A stretch of DNA of 64,000 bases from Negativibacillus massiliensis (GCF_900148495.1 NZ_FTRU01000008.1:558001-622000); one strand, 5' to 3'. Numbered from the stretch's first letter, positions 15,823 to 24,567 are shown. Made by a program: numbers and translations. Notes: generated from the letters alone by a model not told the origin.

Positions 15823-16593
15823 TTAGATAATCTGTTTTTTGGAGTCGTACAAAGTCCGGTAACCAAAATACAGCGCTCCGAAACTTGCACTGGTGACCAT
15901 AGTGCAGATTGCAATCATAATTGCAATCTGATACAGGATGGCGGTGGTCGGCAGAGTACCGGACAGAATCTGACCGGTCATCATGCCCGGAAGGGAAACA
16001 ACACCCATCCCGATCATCGAATTGATGGTTGGAAGCATGGCAGTTTCCAGCGACTGCTTCACAAACGGCATCAAGATTTTTTTAGGTGCAGCGCCAAAAC
16101 ACAGTAGGGCATTGATTTTGGCACGTTGACCATCCAGACTTTCCCGAAAGGTCTTGATACCCAGAGAGACACCGGTCATGGTGTTGCCCATCAGCATACC
16201 GGAAATTGGGATAACATACTGTGGATTGAAGATGCTTTCTCCCACAACAACACAGACAAAGAACAGCAGTACAAACAGTCCGGAACTTGCAATCGAAAGT
16301 GCAATCACCGCCTTAAACCGTTTGTTCAAGTCTTTGTTGTTGGATAAAACCCGGTGGATGGAAAACCACACCATGACCGAGACATAGGCAACAACAAAAA
16401 TCGGATGTGGGTTTTCAAAAATATAGGTGAGGATTAGTCCAGAAAGAATCAGCTGAACGGTCATCTTGATGCTGGCTACAATCAAAAGTTTGGTTCGGTT
16501 GATGCTGCACCGCTTCATGATAAAGATGACGATTAACAGTAAAAGGTAAATCAAAGAAAACTGCCATAATTGCAGCTGGACAATTCCGTTCAT
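15823..16593 (-). CDS. fetB: FetB-like ABC transporter permease (UPF0014)
   Basis: A 256-residue membrane protein of the UPF0014/FetB family, with about six or seven helices. The E. coli FetAB system exports iron and protects against oxidative stress; some relatives are linked to other metals. Family marks are the segments YVIPISGMLMGNTMTGVSLG and MIGMGVVSLPGMMTGQILSG. The start codon overlaps the end of the ATPase gene by four bases (ATGA), so both are translated together. Metal specificity is inferred from the family only. Confidence 0.88.
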   Translation of the reverse strand: MNGIVQLQLWQFSLIYLLLLIVIFIMKRCSINRTKLLIVASIKMTVQLILSGLILTYIFENPHPIFVVAYVSVMVWFSIHRVLSNNKDLNKRFKAVIALSIASSGLFVLLFFVCVVVGESIFNPQYVIPISGMLMGNTMTGVSLGIKTFRESLDGQRAKINALLCFGAAPKKILMPFVKQSLETAMLPTINSMIGMGVVSLPGMMTGQILSGTLPTTAILYQIAIMIAICTMVTSASFGALYFGYRTLYDSKKQII

Positions 16594-17216
16594 CGTTCTT
16601 CCCCCAATCTGATTTCTTGGTCAGCAAACCGGCGGACCAGTTCGCCGTTATGGCAGACACAGACTACGCTGATGTTGTTTTGCGAGCAAAACTGTTTTAG
16701 ATTGTGCAGCAAAGTTTCGGAGGTCTGTTCGTCCAATGCAGCGGTCGGTTCATCCAGCAGCAAAACTTTTGGCATCGCAGAAAGAAAGATTGCAAGAAAG
16801 ACACGCTGCCTTTCTCCGCCGGAGAGGGTAGAACAGTTAGCACTCAACGGAAAATCAGCACAGCAGATGGAAAGAAACCGCTGCACGTCTTCATCTAAGG
16901 GCTGTTTTTCCTCTCTCATATCGTAAAAGAGGTCAAAGTTTTCTCGTATAGTTCCATCAAAAAGAAAGACTTGCTGAGGAACCAGCATGACTTCTCTGCG
17001 GTAATCCAAGACAGGATAGTCCTCGAGCGGCTTTGAACGATAAAAAATCTGACCGTCCGGTGCTGACAGGGTCGCGCTGAGCATTCGCAGATAGGTGCTC
17101 TTTCCGCAGCCGCTTTTTCCAGTGATAAAGGAAAAGCAGTCAGCATTGATTTTGATTTCAGGATAGGTGATCAACTGCTGAAAGCACAAACCTTCTTTAG
17201 AAGAAAATAGTTCCAT
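16590..17216 (-). CDS. fetA: FetA-like ABC transporter ATP-binding protein
   Basis: A 208-residue ABC ATPase partnering FetB. Walker A is GKSGCGKST, the Q-loop is LVPQQVFLF, the signature is LSGGERQR, Walker B is VLLLDEPTAALD, and the switch histidine is in VCHNGE. It is shorter than usual ABC ATPases, as FetA proteins are. It is the first gene of the two-gene operon. The upstream 200-base gap to the divergent kinase gene has A/T-rich stretches but no promoter I would name. Confidence 0.88.
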   Translation of the reverse strand: MELFSSKEGLCFQQLITYPEIKINADCFSFITGKSGCGKSTYLRMLSATLSAPDGQIFYRSKPLEDYPVLDYRREVMLVPQQVFLFDGTIRENFDLFYDMREEKQPLDEDVQRFLSICCADFPLSANCSTLSGGERQRVFLAIFLSAMPKVLLLDEPTAALDEQTSETLLHNLKQFCSQNNISVVCVCHNGELVRRFADQEIRLGEER

Positions 17217-17416
17217 CTGACAATGATTCCTCTTTTCTGTGTTGAAGCATTATGATAAAATGATTTTAGTAAATTTAGGAACTTTAAAAATTCGACAACG
17301 ATTATATCACAGCGGGAAATTGAATGCAAGAAACAGAGCAGCTTTCCTGATAGAAGGAAGAAAAAGAATATAGAATAACTTCATGTAAGATGCTGCATAA
17401 TAAAGGAGGAATCAGG

Positions 17417-18253
17417 ATGCATCCAGCCAAGTGGAGGGAAACAATCGACCCGTTTGAACTGGACTACCATCACTTTCGGTTAACAGAAATTCTGGGTTAT
17501 CCCCATGCCGGCAATGATGTGTTTCATGCAAAGGGAATCTACCAGCAGCAGGAGACAGAGGTATACATCAAGGTTGCAAGGCAACAGGGTGCGGATATCA
17601 AAAGAGAAATTGATACCATTTTAAAGCTGAATCTGGAACTTGCTCCTGAGATTATCGACTATGACCAGAATAGAGAACAATTTGTGGTGACGATTGCGCG
17701 GCAGGGAGAAAGATTATCGATGCTGCTTAATCAAAATAAAGACGAGAAGTCGATAGATTATCTGTTCGAATATGGCCAGACTCTTGCAATACTGCACCAG
17801 ACACAGGGAAATTTTGAAAATGTGAAAGACCGCAGGTTCTTTCATATTCCACTAGAAGAGCATTTTCGTGAGCTGCGATTAGAAGAAGTCTACCATTATC
17901 TTGTAAAGCACAAACCGGAGCGGGAAACCCGATGTTTTTGTCATGGGGACTTTCATTATGCCAATATTCTGTGGAAAGAAAAGCACATTTCGGCTATCTT
18001 GGATTTTGAGCTGTCCGGGATGGGAAATCGGGAGTTTGATATTGCGTGGGCACTCATTGTGCGTCCAGGTCAGCGTTTTTTGCTGACAGAGGAAGAAATC
18101 AGGGAGTTTTTGCGGGGATATGCTTCAGAAGGAACTTTCCAAGAAGATCTGGTGCGTTATTATATGGTACTGATCTATTCCTTCTTTTATAAAATGGGAG
18201 AAACGGAATATCAGGATTTTGTGAGAAGTTTTTTGCAACAAAATATTCGATGA
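17417..18253 (+). CDS. APH-like phosphotransferase family protein
   Basis: A 278-residue protein of the aminoglycoside phosphotransferase/choline kinase fold. The catalytic Brenner motif is CHGDFHYANILW, and the metal-binding DFG-like motif is ILDFELSGMGNREFDIAW. The N-terminal lobe includes the lysine in EVYIKVARQQ. The ATG at 17417 has AAAGGAGGA close by, so the frame start 27 bases earlier is rejected. Such chromosomal members phosphorylate many small molecules (sugars, choline, homoserine), so antibiotic resistance should not be assumed. Stand-alone gene with its own terminator. Confidence 0.82.
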   Translation: MHPAKWRETIDPFELDYHHFRLTEILGYPHAGNDVFHAKGIYQQQETEVYIKVARQQGADIKREIDTILKLNLELAPEIIDYDQNREQFVVTIARQGERLSMLLNQNKDEKSIDYLFEYGQTLAILHQTQGNFENVKDRRFFHIPLEEHFRELRLEEVYHYLVKHKPERETRCFCHGDFHYANILWKEKHISAILDFELSGMGNREFDIAWALIVRPGQRFLLTEEEIREFLRGYASEGTFQEDLVRYYMVLIYSFFYKMGETEYQDFVRSFLQQNIR

Positions 18254-18259
18254 CATCAT

Positions 18260-18293
18260 AAAAGGGAATGGACTTCAGATCCATTCCCTTTTG
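18260..18293. terminator. Terminator between convergent genes
   Basis: AAAGGGAATGGA pairs with TCCATTCCCTTT around a seven-base loop, followed by T runs on both strands. It serves the kinase gene and the small secreted protein that stops at 18304. Confidence 0.85.
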
Positions 18294-18303
18294 TTTATCT
18301 AAA

Positions 18304-18552
18304 CTATTTTCGATTCTTTTTGAGCGGAGAACCCGGTTTTTTATCTTTCGGTCCCAGAACGCGGTAAAAGAAAACGATGACCGCAAACAGAATGACTGCT
18401 ACCAGAAAAAGAGCCAAACCATCCACCAGCAGTCCGTCACCGTTTCCCAGAGTTGGAATTACCGGGGATTCAGTGGTTGACTCAGCGCAGACAGGAAGAA
18501 CCAGCAGGCAGGTAAGCAAACAGGTCATAGAAATTGCAAACAGTTTTTTCAT
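18304..18552 (-). CDS. Small exported membrane protein of unknown function
   Basis: An 82-residue protein with a signal peptide (LFAISMTCLLTCLLVLPVCA), a 25-residue spacer, one membrane helix (ALFLVAVILFAVIVFFYRVL) and a basic tail ending KNRK. The overall plan resembles the small protein at 4988-5194, but no NPxTG or LPxTG motif is visible. The ATG at 18552 has GGAAAGGATATTATC upstream. Function unknown. Confidence 0.6.
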   Translation of the reverse strand: MKKLFAISMTCLLTCLLVLPVCAESTTESPVIPTLGNGDGLLVDGLALFLVAVILFAVIVFFYRVLGPKDKKPGSPLKKNRK

Positions 18553-18599
18553 GATAATATCCTTTCCAGTATAAAGCCTGATTGTCGTAATTTGAGCAA

Positions 18600-18628
18600 A
18601 GTATAGCATGATTTTCTTTAAAAAGCAA
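18600..18628 (-). promoter_or_regulatory. Promoter of the small exported protein
   Basis: On the minus strand TTGCTT, 17 bases, TATACT. A perfect AAAAAGCA/TGCTTTTT hairpin (18620-18639) overlaps the -35 region. Confidence 0.5.
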
Positions 18629-18818
18629 TCTTGCTTTTTAAGAAGAAAATAGAAATATGTTTTCTAACTTAGGAAGGTGTCGCTGAAACTGGCAGGAAAA
18701 AAGGGACGTGTACGCGAGGAAAATACGGTCTGAAATGCCATTTTTTAAGTAAATATTAACAAGGAATTAACGGAGTTTTTGTGAAGTTCACTAAACTATT
18801 TGTTTTGCCGAAAATCCA

Positions 18819-18847
18819 TTGACAGATGCAATTATTTTTTATATAAT
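18819..18847 (+). promoter_or_regulatory. Full-consensus promoter of the PTS regulon antiterminator
   Basis: TTGACA, exactly 17 bases, TATAAT, a perfect sigma-A promoter. Transcription would start near 18854, eight bases before the RAT element. The rest of the 500-base gap upstream (18629-18818) shows no gene. Confidence 0.85.
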
Positions 18848-18861
18848 TTGAATATGAACTT

Positions 18862-18890
18862 GGATTGTTACTGCATAAGCGGGCAAAACC
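18862..18890 (+). promoter_or_regulatory. RAT (ribonucleic antiterminator) for a LicT/SacY-type protein
   Basis: The 29-base element starts GGATTGTTACTGC and ends GGGCAAAACC. It closely resembles the Bacillus subtilis bglP/licS RAT as I remember it and forms the same interrupted hairpin. Its 3' end overlaps the first strand of the terminator that follows, which is the classical arrangement for antitermination. The cognate protein is encoded 164 bases downstream. Confidence 0.88.
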
Positions 18891-18971
18891 GGGGCTCACA
18901 AAGCACATCACATTTTGTCGTCATTTTTTGCCGGCTGATTTGTGGTGATTTTTGTGAGACCTGGTTTTTTT
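18885..18971 (+). terminator. Conditional terminator overlapping the RAT
   Basis: Bases 18885-18902 pair with 18951-18968 in 16 of 18 positions, followed by a run of seven U residues. The 48-base loop is unusually long. Binding of the antiterminator to the RAT would block this stem. Confidence 0.8.
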
Positions 18972-19054
18972 GTTTATATAAAAGAGCTAGCTCTTTTTTG
19001 TGCTGTTTGGCACAAGAAAGATTTGCTGCATGGTTGTCAAAGGAGGCGTGATCT

Positions 19055-19891
19055 GTGAGTTTCCGTGTGATTAAGACAATCAACAACAATGTAGTCAGTT
19101 GTCAGGACGAAAATGGCTGTGAATACATTGTTATGGGGCGAGGTCTTGGCTTTGGGTTAAAGTCAGGGCATACCGTGGAGCGTGAACAGGCAGAAAAGGT
19201 TTTTCGCATTACAGATCAGAACAACATGGAGCGTTTGCAGACGCTTTATGCCAGCCTTCCTCACGATCAGGTGGAATTTTGTGCTGAGTTGATTGAATAC
19301 GCACAGAGCGTTTTGGGTCATAAGCTGAGTGAAGTAATTTACTATACGCTCAGTGATCATATCTGCTTTGCCATTCAGCGGGAAAAAAACGGAATGCGCT
19401 TTGCAAATGCTTTGCACACCGAAGTTCGTCTGTTCTATCCAAAGGAATATGCAATCGGTTCCTATGCTCTGGCAGAGATTGAACGCAGATTTCATGTTTC
19501 TCTCCTGGAAGATGAGGCTGCATCCATTGCACTGCATCTTCTCAATGCAGAGTACGAAAATTCGCTGAGTATCACCATGCAGGTAACACAAACCTTGTCA
19601 GAAATGCTCAGAGTATTGGAGGAACATCCATCCTTCCATGTGGACCGCAGCTCGATCGATTTTGATGAGTTTATCGTTCATCTGAAATTCCTTGCATTAA
19701 AACAGTTTTCGGATGATCCGGTACTCGAGCAGGAAAGTCCATTGTCTGTGCTGATTCCGCAGGCATTTCCCGGGGAATATCAGCTGGCAGGTATTCTGGT
19801 TCATCCATTGGAAAAGGCAAGTGGCCGTCCGCTGACACCGGAACAGCGCGCCTATCTGACCGTTAATTTACATCGGGTCAACCGAGGTTAA
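19055..19891 (+). CDS. BglG/LicT family transcriptional antiterminator
   Basis: RNA-binding antiterminator of 278 residues. The N-terminal CAT RNA-binding domain covers about residues 1-55 (FRVIKTINNNVVSCQDENG, GRGLGFGLKSG). Two PTS regulation domains follow, with conserved histidines in YTLSDHICFAI, ANALHTEVRLFY and EAASIALHLLN. PRD phosphorylation by HPr or a sugar EII would set its activity. It starts at GTG 19055 with AAAGGAGGCGTG upstream. The gene lies behind its own RAT and terminator, so it is probably autoregulated, and it heads the PTS gene cluster. GlcT-like and LicT-like proteins cannot be separated by eye; the RAT sequence looks bglP-like. Confidence 0.9.
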   Translation: MSFRVIKTINNNVVSCQDENGCEYIVMGRGLGFGLKSGHTVEREQAEKVFRITDQNNMERLQTLYASLPHDQVEFCAELIEYAQSVLGHKLSEVIYYTLSDHICFAIQREKNGMRFANALHTEVRLFYPKEYAIGSYALAEIERRFHVSLLEDEAASIALHLLNAEYENSLSITMQVTQTLSEMLRVLEEHPSFHVDRSSIDFDEFIVHLKFLALKQFSDDPVLEQESPLSVLIPQAFPGEYQLAGILVHPLEKASGRPLTPEQRAYLTVNLHRVNRG

Positions 19892-19944
19892 TCATATATT
19901 TAAAGTACAGTTACAGTTTTATGAAATGAAAGGTTGTAATAGTT

Positions 19945-20436
19945 ATGGGATTTTTGGATAAGCTGTTTGGAAAAAAAGAAGAACCAAAGATGGAACTTGC
20001 AGCACCGCTTGCAGGTGAAGCAGTTTCGATTTCTCAGGTAAACGATCCTACTTTCAGCGATGAGATTCTGGGCAAAGGTCTTGCAATCCGCCCAACTGGA
20101 AACGAAGTGTTTGCTCCATGTGACGGCAAAATCGAGATGATGTTTGATACCGGTCACGCAGTTAGCATGACAAGCAACGACGGCATCGAAATCCTCATCC
20201 ACGTTGGTCTGGAGACCGTAAACCTCAAAGGTAAATACTACCAGGTTCACGCAGCAAACGGCGATCAGGTCAAAAAAGGCCAGAAGCTCATCAGTTTTGA
20301 CAGAGAAGCAATTGCAGCAGAAGGATATGATGTCATCACTCCAATCGTAATCTGCAACTCGGATCAGTTTACTGCAATTGAGCCACATACCGGAACTGTA
20401 TCGGTAGGCGATGTTGTTCTCACCCTGAAAAAATAA
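19945..20436 (+). CDS. crr: PTS glucose-family EIIA component
   Basis: Soluble 163-residue EIIA of the glucose superfamily, which takes phosphate from HPr and passes it to the EIIB domain. The active-site histidine is H86 in LIHVGLETV, with the helper H71 in DTGHAV. The fold signature PLAGEAVSISQVNDPTFSDEI is clear. The EIICB encoded downstream lacks an EIIA domain, so this protein presumably serves it. It follows the antiterminator gene by 53 bases and precedes ptsI by 27. Confidence 0.95.
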   Translation: MGFLDKLFGKKEEPKMELAAPLAGEAVSISQVNDPTFSDEILGKGLAIRPTGNEVFAPCDGKIEMMFDTGHAVSMTSNDGIEILIHVGLETVNLKGKYYQVHAANGDQVKKGQKLISFDREAIAAEGYDVITPIVICNSDQFTAIEPHTGTVSVGDVVLTLKK

Positions 20437-20463
20437 GACGCTGAAATTTGGAGGCATTACAAT

Positions 20464-22086
20464 ATGATTTTTGGAAATGGACGTCCGGTCTTTTCCGGAA
20501 TTGCCATCGGCAAAGCTTATGTTTATAAAAAACAGCTTGCCACTCTGCCTGTTTCTTGTGGTGATCCCGCTGTGGAACAGCAGAAATTTGAAGCGGCAAA
20601 ACAGACCGCTCTGGAACAGCTCCAGACTTTGATGCAGGATGCCGCAGAGCGTCTGGGCGAAGAACAGGCAATGATTCTGGATGTACAGATGATGATGCTC
20701 GATGACCTGGATTATCTGGAAAGCATCGAGGCAATGATTCAGAATGGTGCAAGCGCAGCTCAGGCAGTTAAAGAAACCGGCGATACCTTTGCAGCAGCAT
20801 TTTCCGCAATGGATGACGCTTATATGCAGGCGCGCGCAACCGATGTACAGGATATTTCCACCCGTGTTGTTACCATCCTGTGCAACGGCAAAGTAGGATT
20901 TTCGATGGAAGAACCGGGTATTCTGATTGCAGAAGACCTCACCCCATCCGAAACAGTCCAGATGCCAAAAGACAAAATTCTTGCATTTGTGACAAGACAG
21001 GGTTCCTCGAACAGCCATACTGCAATTTTGGCAAGAATCATGGGTATCCCATCTCTGGTAAAAACCCAGATCAATCTTGAGGAAGATCTCGATGGAAAGA
21101 TGATGATTGTAGATGGCTTTGACGGCTGCTACTACATCGATCCAGATGAAGAGACACTGGCAAAGATGCAGGAAAAGAAACGCACTGCCGACGAATATCA
21201 GCGTCAGCTGGAAAACTATCGCGGCAAGGAAAGCGTTACCCCACACGGTCAGAAGATTAAACTGTATGCCAATATCGGCAGCCCTGCTGATGTTGAGCAT
21301 GTGCTCAAGGGTGATGCAGAAGGCGTTGGTCTGCTGCGCAGCGAGTTCCTTTATCTGGGACGCGACACCTACCCGACCGAAGATGAACTGTTTAACGCTT
21401 ACCGCAAGGTAGTAGAAGGGCTGGAAGGAAGACGTGTCGTTATCCGTACACTGGATATCGGTGCTGACAAACAGGCAGACTACTTTGAACTGGATAAAGA
21501 AGAAAACCCGGCACTGGGTCTGCGCGGTGCAAGAATCTGTTTGCGCCGTCCGGAAGTATTCCGTACCCAGATGCGTTCGATCTATCGTGCAAGTGCACTG
21601 GGACCAGTCAGTGTAATGTTCCCGATGATTGCTTCAGTGTGGGAAGTTCGCAAGCTTAAAGAAATGTGCGAGCAGATCCGCGAAGAGATGAAGCAGGAAG
21701 GCATTGAAATTGGTGAAGTTGAGCACGGCATCATGATCGAGACCCCAGCAGCAGCTGTTATCAGCGATCTGCTGGCAGAAGAAGTAGATTTCTTCAGCGT
21801 TGGTACCAACGACCTGACCCAGTATACTCTGGCGGTTGACCGTCAGAACCCATCTCTGGATGGATTTGATGATCCACATCATCCGGCACTCATCCGCTTG
21901 CTCGGAATGATTGCACAAAACGCACATAAGGCAGGAATCTGGTGCGGAATCTGCGGCGAACTTGCTGCGGATCTGACTATGACAGATACCTTCCTGGAAA
22001 TGGGCTATGATGAATTATCTGTATCCCCAACAAGGGTGCTGCAGTTGAGAAAGAAAGTTTGCGAAAGCGAGGTTATTGTAAAATGA
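20464..22086 (+). CDS. ptsI: PTS enzyme I (phosphoenolpyruvate-protein phosphotransferase)
   Basis: General PTS energy-coupling enzyme of 540 residues, a little shorter than the usual 570. It autophosphorylates from PEP and passes the phosphate to HPr. The phosphorylated histidine is H185 in SSNSHTAILAR. The PEP-binding half shows GVGLLRSEFLYLGRD, RTLDIGADKQ, LGLRGARICL and the active-site GICGELAAD. ATG 20464 follows GGAGG. It overlaps ptsH by four bases, so HPr is translationally coupled. Sole EI in the window. Confidence 0.97.
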   Translation: MIFGNGRPVFSGIAIGKAYVYKKQLATLPVSCGDPAVEQQKFEAAKQTALEQLQTLMQDAAERLGEEQAMILDVQMMMLDDLDYLESIEAMIQNGASAAQAVKETGDTFAAAFSAMDDAYMQARATDVQDISTRVVTILCNGKVGFSMEEPGILIAEDLTPSETVQMPKDKILAFVTRQGSSNSHTAILARIMGIPSLVKTQINLEEDLDGKMMIVDGFDGCYYIDPDEETLAKMQEKKRTADEYQRQLENYRGKESVTPHGQKIKLYANIGSPADVEHVLKGDAEGVGLLRSEFLYLGRDTYPTEDELFNAYRKVVEGLEGRRVVIRTLDIGADKQADYFELDKEENPALGLRGARICLRRPEVFRTQMRSIYRASALGPVSVMFPMIASVWEVRKLKEMCEQIREEMKQEGIEIGEVEHGIMIETPAAAVISDLLAEEVDFFSVGTNDLTQYTLAVDRQNPSLDGFDDPHHPALIRLLGMIAQNAHKAGIWCGICGELAADLTMTDTFLEMGYDELSVSPTRVLQLRKKVCESEVIVK

Positions 22087-22343
22087 AAACAATTTCTTAT
22101 GTAATTCAGGACCCAATCGGTCTGCACGCTCGTCCGGCAGGTCAGCTTGCAAAAGCTGCTGGCGCATGGAAAGAATGCGATATCAAAATCACTGCTGGTG
22201 ACAAGACTGTTGATGCAAAACGCATTATGGGTGTTATGCAGCTGGGTGCAAAACAGGGCCACACTCTGACCATCGAAGTTTCCGGTCCACAGGAAGCAGA
22301 AGCTGCTGCTGCTCTGGAAGAATTTCTGAAAGCAAACCTGTAA
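22083..22343 (+). CDS. ptsH: HPr phosphocarrier protein without the regulatory serine
   Basis: An 86-residue HPr carrying phosphate from EI to EIIA. The catalytic histidine is H15 in GLHARPAG. In Gram-positive HPr the regulatory Ser46 sits in LKSIMGVMSLG; here the matching stretch is AKRIMGVMQLG, with arginine (R47, one residue shifted) in place of the serine. Phosphorylation by HPr kinase at that site is therefore impossible. The ATG at 22083 overlaps the ptsI stop and lies after an AGCGAGG box. A different HPr elsewhere in the genome could serve catabolite repression. Confidence 0.95.
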   Translation: MKTISYVIQDPIGLHARPAGQLAKAAGAWKECDIKITAGDKTVDAKRIMGVMQLGAKQGHTLTIEVSGPQEAEAAAALEEFLKANL

Positions 22344-22515
22344 AAAGGTCTGCCGCGGCATTTTAACAAAAACGACCGCATATTATTTGGAAAAAACAGC
22401 TTGAAAAAGCGTTTTCATTTTCTTTTGGAGACCGATAGACTGCTGTGGGCGGCAGTCTGTCTATGGATAGAGAGAATCTGTATGCGACAAATAAAAATGA
22501 GGAGGAATTTTCTCT

Positions 22516-23958
22516 ATGATGCGATTTTTACAAAGATTAGGTAAATCTTTGATGCTGCCGGTAGCATGTCTGCCAATCGGTGGTATCCTGATGGGTATCG
22601 GTTACTGGATCGACCCAGCTGGCTGGGGTGCTAACAGCATGCTGGCTCTGCTTCTGATCAAAGCTGGCGGTATTCTGATCGATAACATGGCAATTCTGTT
22701 CGCTCTGGGTGTTGCAATCGGTATGTCCAAAGACCAGGAAGGTACTTCTGCTCTGGCAGCTATCATCTCCTGGCTGACTGTACAGACCATGTTGGGAACC
22801 GCTGTTGTTCAGCTCATCATCGGTGCTGATGCAACCGTTAACCCTGCATTTGGTAAAATCAACAACCAGTTTATCGGTATCCTCTGCGGTCTGATCGCTG
22901 CATGGTGCTACAACAAGTTCCACAAGATCAACATGCCGGACTTCCTTGGCTTCTTTGCAGGCCGTCGTTTTGTTCCGATCATGACCGTTGTTGTTACTCT
23001 GCTCATCTGCATCCCGCTGTACTTCGTATGGCCGGTTGTTTACACCTTCCTGGTAAGCGTTGGTGAAGGCATCCTCGGTATGGGCGCAATCGGCGCTGGT
23101 ATCTACGGTTTCCTCAACCGTCTGCTCATTCCAGTTGGTCTGCATCATGCTCTCAACAGCGTATTCTGGTTTGACGTTGCAAATATCTCTGATATTGGTA
23201 AGTTCTGGGGTTCTGTTGAAGGCGGCGTTCTCGGTCAGACCGGTATGTATCAGGCTGGTTTCTTCCCAGTTATGATGTTTGGTCTGCCTGGTGCTGCTCT
23301 GGCAATGTACCACACTGCTAAACCAGAAAAGAAAAAGATTGCTGGCGGTATTCTGTTGTCCGCTGCACTCTGTTCCTTCTTCACCGGTGTTACCGAGCCT
23401 CTGGAATTCGCATTCATGTTCCTGGCTCCAGCTCTGTATGTAGCTCATGCAGTTCTGACCGGTATCTCCGTTGCAATCGTAGCTGCTCTGCCAATTCGTG
23501 CTGGCTTCCAGTTCAGTGCTGGTTTTGTTGACTGGTTCCTGTCCTTCAAGGCTCCATTCGCAATGAACCCAATCCTGCTGATTCCAATCGGTCTGGTATT
23601 CTTTGTGATCTACTATGTTGTATTCCGCATCATGATCGTTAAACTCAACCTGAAGACTCCAGGTCGTGAAGATGACGATACTGCTGCTGAAATGAATATT
23701 GAACTGAGCGCAAACGACTACGCAGCAATGGCAAAAGCTATTCTGGAAGGTGTTGGCGGTGCTGCTAACGTTACAAGCGTTGACAACTGCATCACCCGTC
23801 TGCGTCTGGAAGTTAAAGACCGTCTGCTGGTAGACGAAAAGAAACTGAAAGCATCCGGTGCTGCTGGTATCGTTCGTCCAGGTAAGACCAGTGTACAGGT
23901 TATTATCGGTCCAAAAGTTCAGTTTGTAGCTGACGAGTTCAAGAAACTGGTTAAATAA
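22516..23958 (+). CDS. nagE: PTS EIICB, N-acetylglucosamine/glucose type
   Basis: Sugar-transporting permease and phosphotransferase of 480 residues. The EIIC membrane domain (about 1-375) has the substrate-site GLHHALNSVFWF and the GVTEPLEFAFMF signature. The EIIB domain (about 400-480) has the phosphorylated C425 in DNCITRLRLEV. No EIIA is fused; the separate crr product would supply it. The FAGRRFVPI stretch favours the GlcNAc (NagE) branch over PtsG, but glucose cannot be excluded. The 172-base gap after ptsH holds an AGACTGC/GCAGTCT hairpin (22437-22460 region) and no second RAT. An AGGAGGAA site precedes the start; a strong terminator follows. Confidence 0.9.
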   Translation: MMRFLQRLGKSLMLPVACLPIGGILMGIGYWIDPAGWGANSMLALLLIKAGGILIDNMAILFALGVAIGMSKDQEGTSALAAIISWLTVQTMLGTAVVQLIIGADATVNPAFGKINNQFIGILCGLIAAWCYNKFHKINMPDFLGFFAGRRFVPIMTVVVTLLICIPLYFVWPVVYTFLVSVGEGILGMGAIGAGIYGFLNRLLIPVGLHHALNSVFWFDVANISDIGKFWGSVEGGVLGQTGMYQAGFFPVMMFGLPGAALAMYHTAKPEKKKIAGGILLSAALCSFFTGVTEPLEFAFMFLAPALYVAHAVLTGISVAIVAALPIRAGFQFSAGFVDWFLSFKAPFAMNPILLIPIGLVFFVIYYVVFRIMIVKLNLKTPGREDDDTAAEMNIELSANDYAAMAKAILEGVGGAANVTSVDNCITRLRLEVKDRLLVDEKKLKASGAAGIVRPGKTSVQVIIGPKVQFVADEFKKLVK

Positions 23959-24011
23959 GCAAACTGTTACATAGTTTGTCTCTGAAAGAATCCATCTTTG
24001 GCATAAAGCCT

Positions 24012-24052
24012 GTCCCCGTTCCGCGGCCCACAGCGGAACGGGGACTTTTTTT
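24012..24052 (+). terminator. Strong terminator ending the PTS cluster
   Basis: A perfect 13-bp stem (GTCCCCGTTCCGC with GCGGAACGGGGAC) is followed by seven U residues. Confidence 0.95.
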
Positions 24053-24150
24053 GGAAAATTGAAATATTGTGTGAGAGTTTTTCCGCGTTTTTGTACCTAT
24101 ATGAGTGAAAGCTTGTTTCGGGTCAATTTCGGCGGAAAGGAGATCTTGTC

Positions 24151-24435
24151 ATGCATGACACCACAAAGCGTGTTGAGATAGTAGAAAGAAGGGTGCGGTA
24201 TCACAGGACAAGAAAAAGTATTCATAGGCTGATGGTACTGTGCGGAGCACTATGCTTCTCTTTGCTTTTTATCTTACATCAAACCAGCGGACCCGCCTAT
24301 CCGGTAATCTATGGAATGTACGGCACAATTTTGCTGCATGAAAATGTCGGTGGATATGTGCTGGTGGCGGTGGTTTGTTTTACGGCGGCAGTGGTTGTTA
24401 CCTTGTTATACAGCGAGTATCAAAGACGCAGGTGA
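24151..24435 (+). CDS. Small two-helix membrane protein
   Basis: A 94-residue protein with a basic N-terminus (RRVRYHRTRKSIHR) and two hydrophobic helices (LMVLCGALCFSLLFIL and YVLVAVVCFTAAVVVTLL). The ATG has GAAAGGAG upstream. A terminator stem begins inside the last codons. No homology is recognised; it precedes the magnesium island but has its own terminator. Confidence 0.6.
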   Translation: MHDTTKRVEIVERRVRYHRTRKSIHRLMVLCGALCFSLLFILHQTSGPAYPVIYGMYGTILLHENVGGYVLVAVVCFTAAVVVTLLYSEYQRRR

Positions 24436-24454
24436 AAAATCACCTGCTTTTTTT
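24428..24454 (+). terminator. Terminator overlapping the stop of the small membrane gene
   Basis: GCAGGTGA pairs with TCACCTGC around an AAAA loop, followed by seven U residues. Confidence 0.9.
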
Positions 24455-24567
24455 GTGCAGTCGATTTTACTGTTCTTAAACCAAAACAAGGAAAAAGCAA
24501 GATTTCAACTTATGTTAATCAGGTGGTTCTGTGATATAATAAGAAAAATCAAATGGAGGTGAAGGTA

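Noticed and set aside
17417-18253. Aminoglycoside resistance gene
   Set aside because: The fold motifs are shared by many small-molecule kinases and the sequence does not look like a known resistance enzyme. Only the family is called.
19900-21300. Long minus-strand frame opposite crr and ptsI
   Set aside because: Antisense to two certain PTS genes; no motifs and no start signal.
22402-22417. Possible cre (CcpA) site TGAAAAAGCGTTTTCA upstream of nagE
   Set aside because: The right half fits, but the left half is shifted by two bases and the local HPr lacks Ser46. Too weak to annotate.
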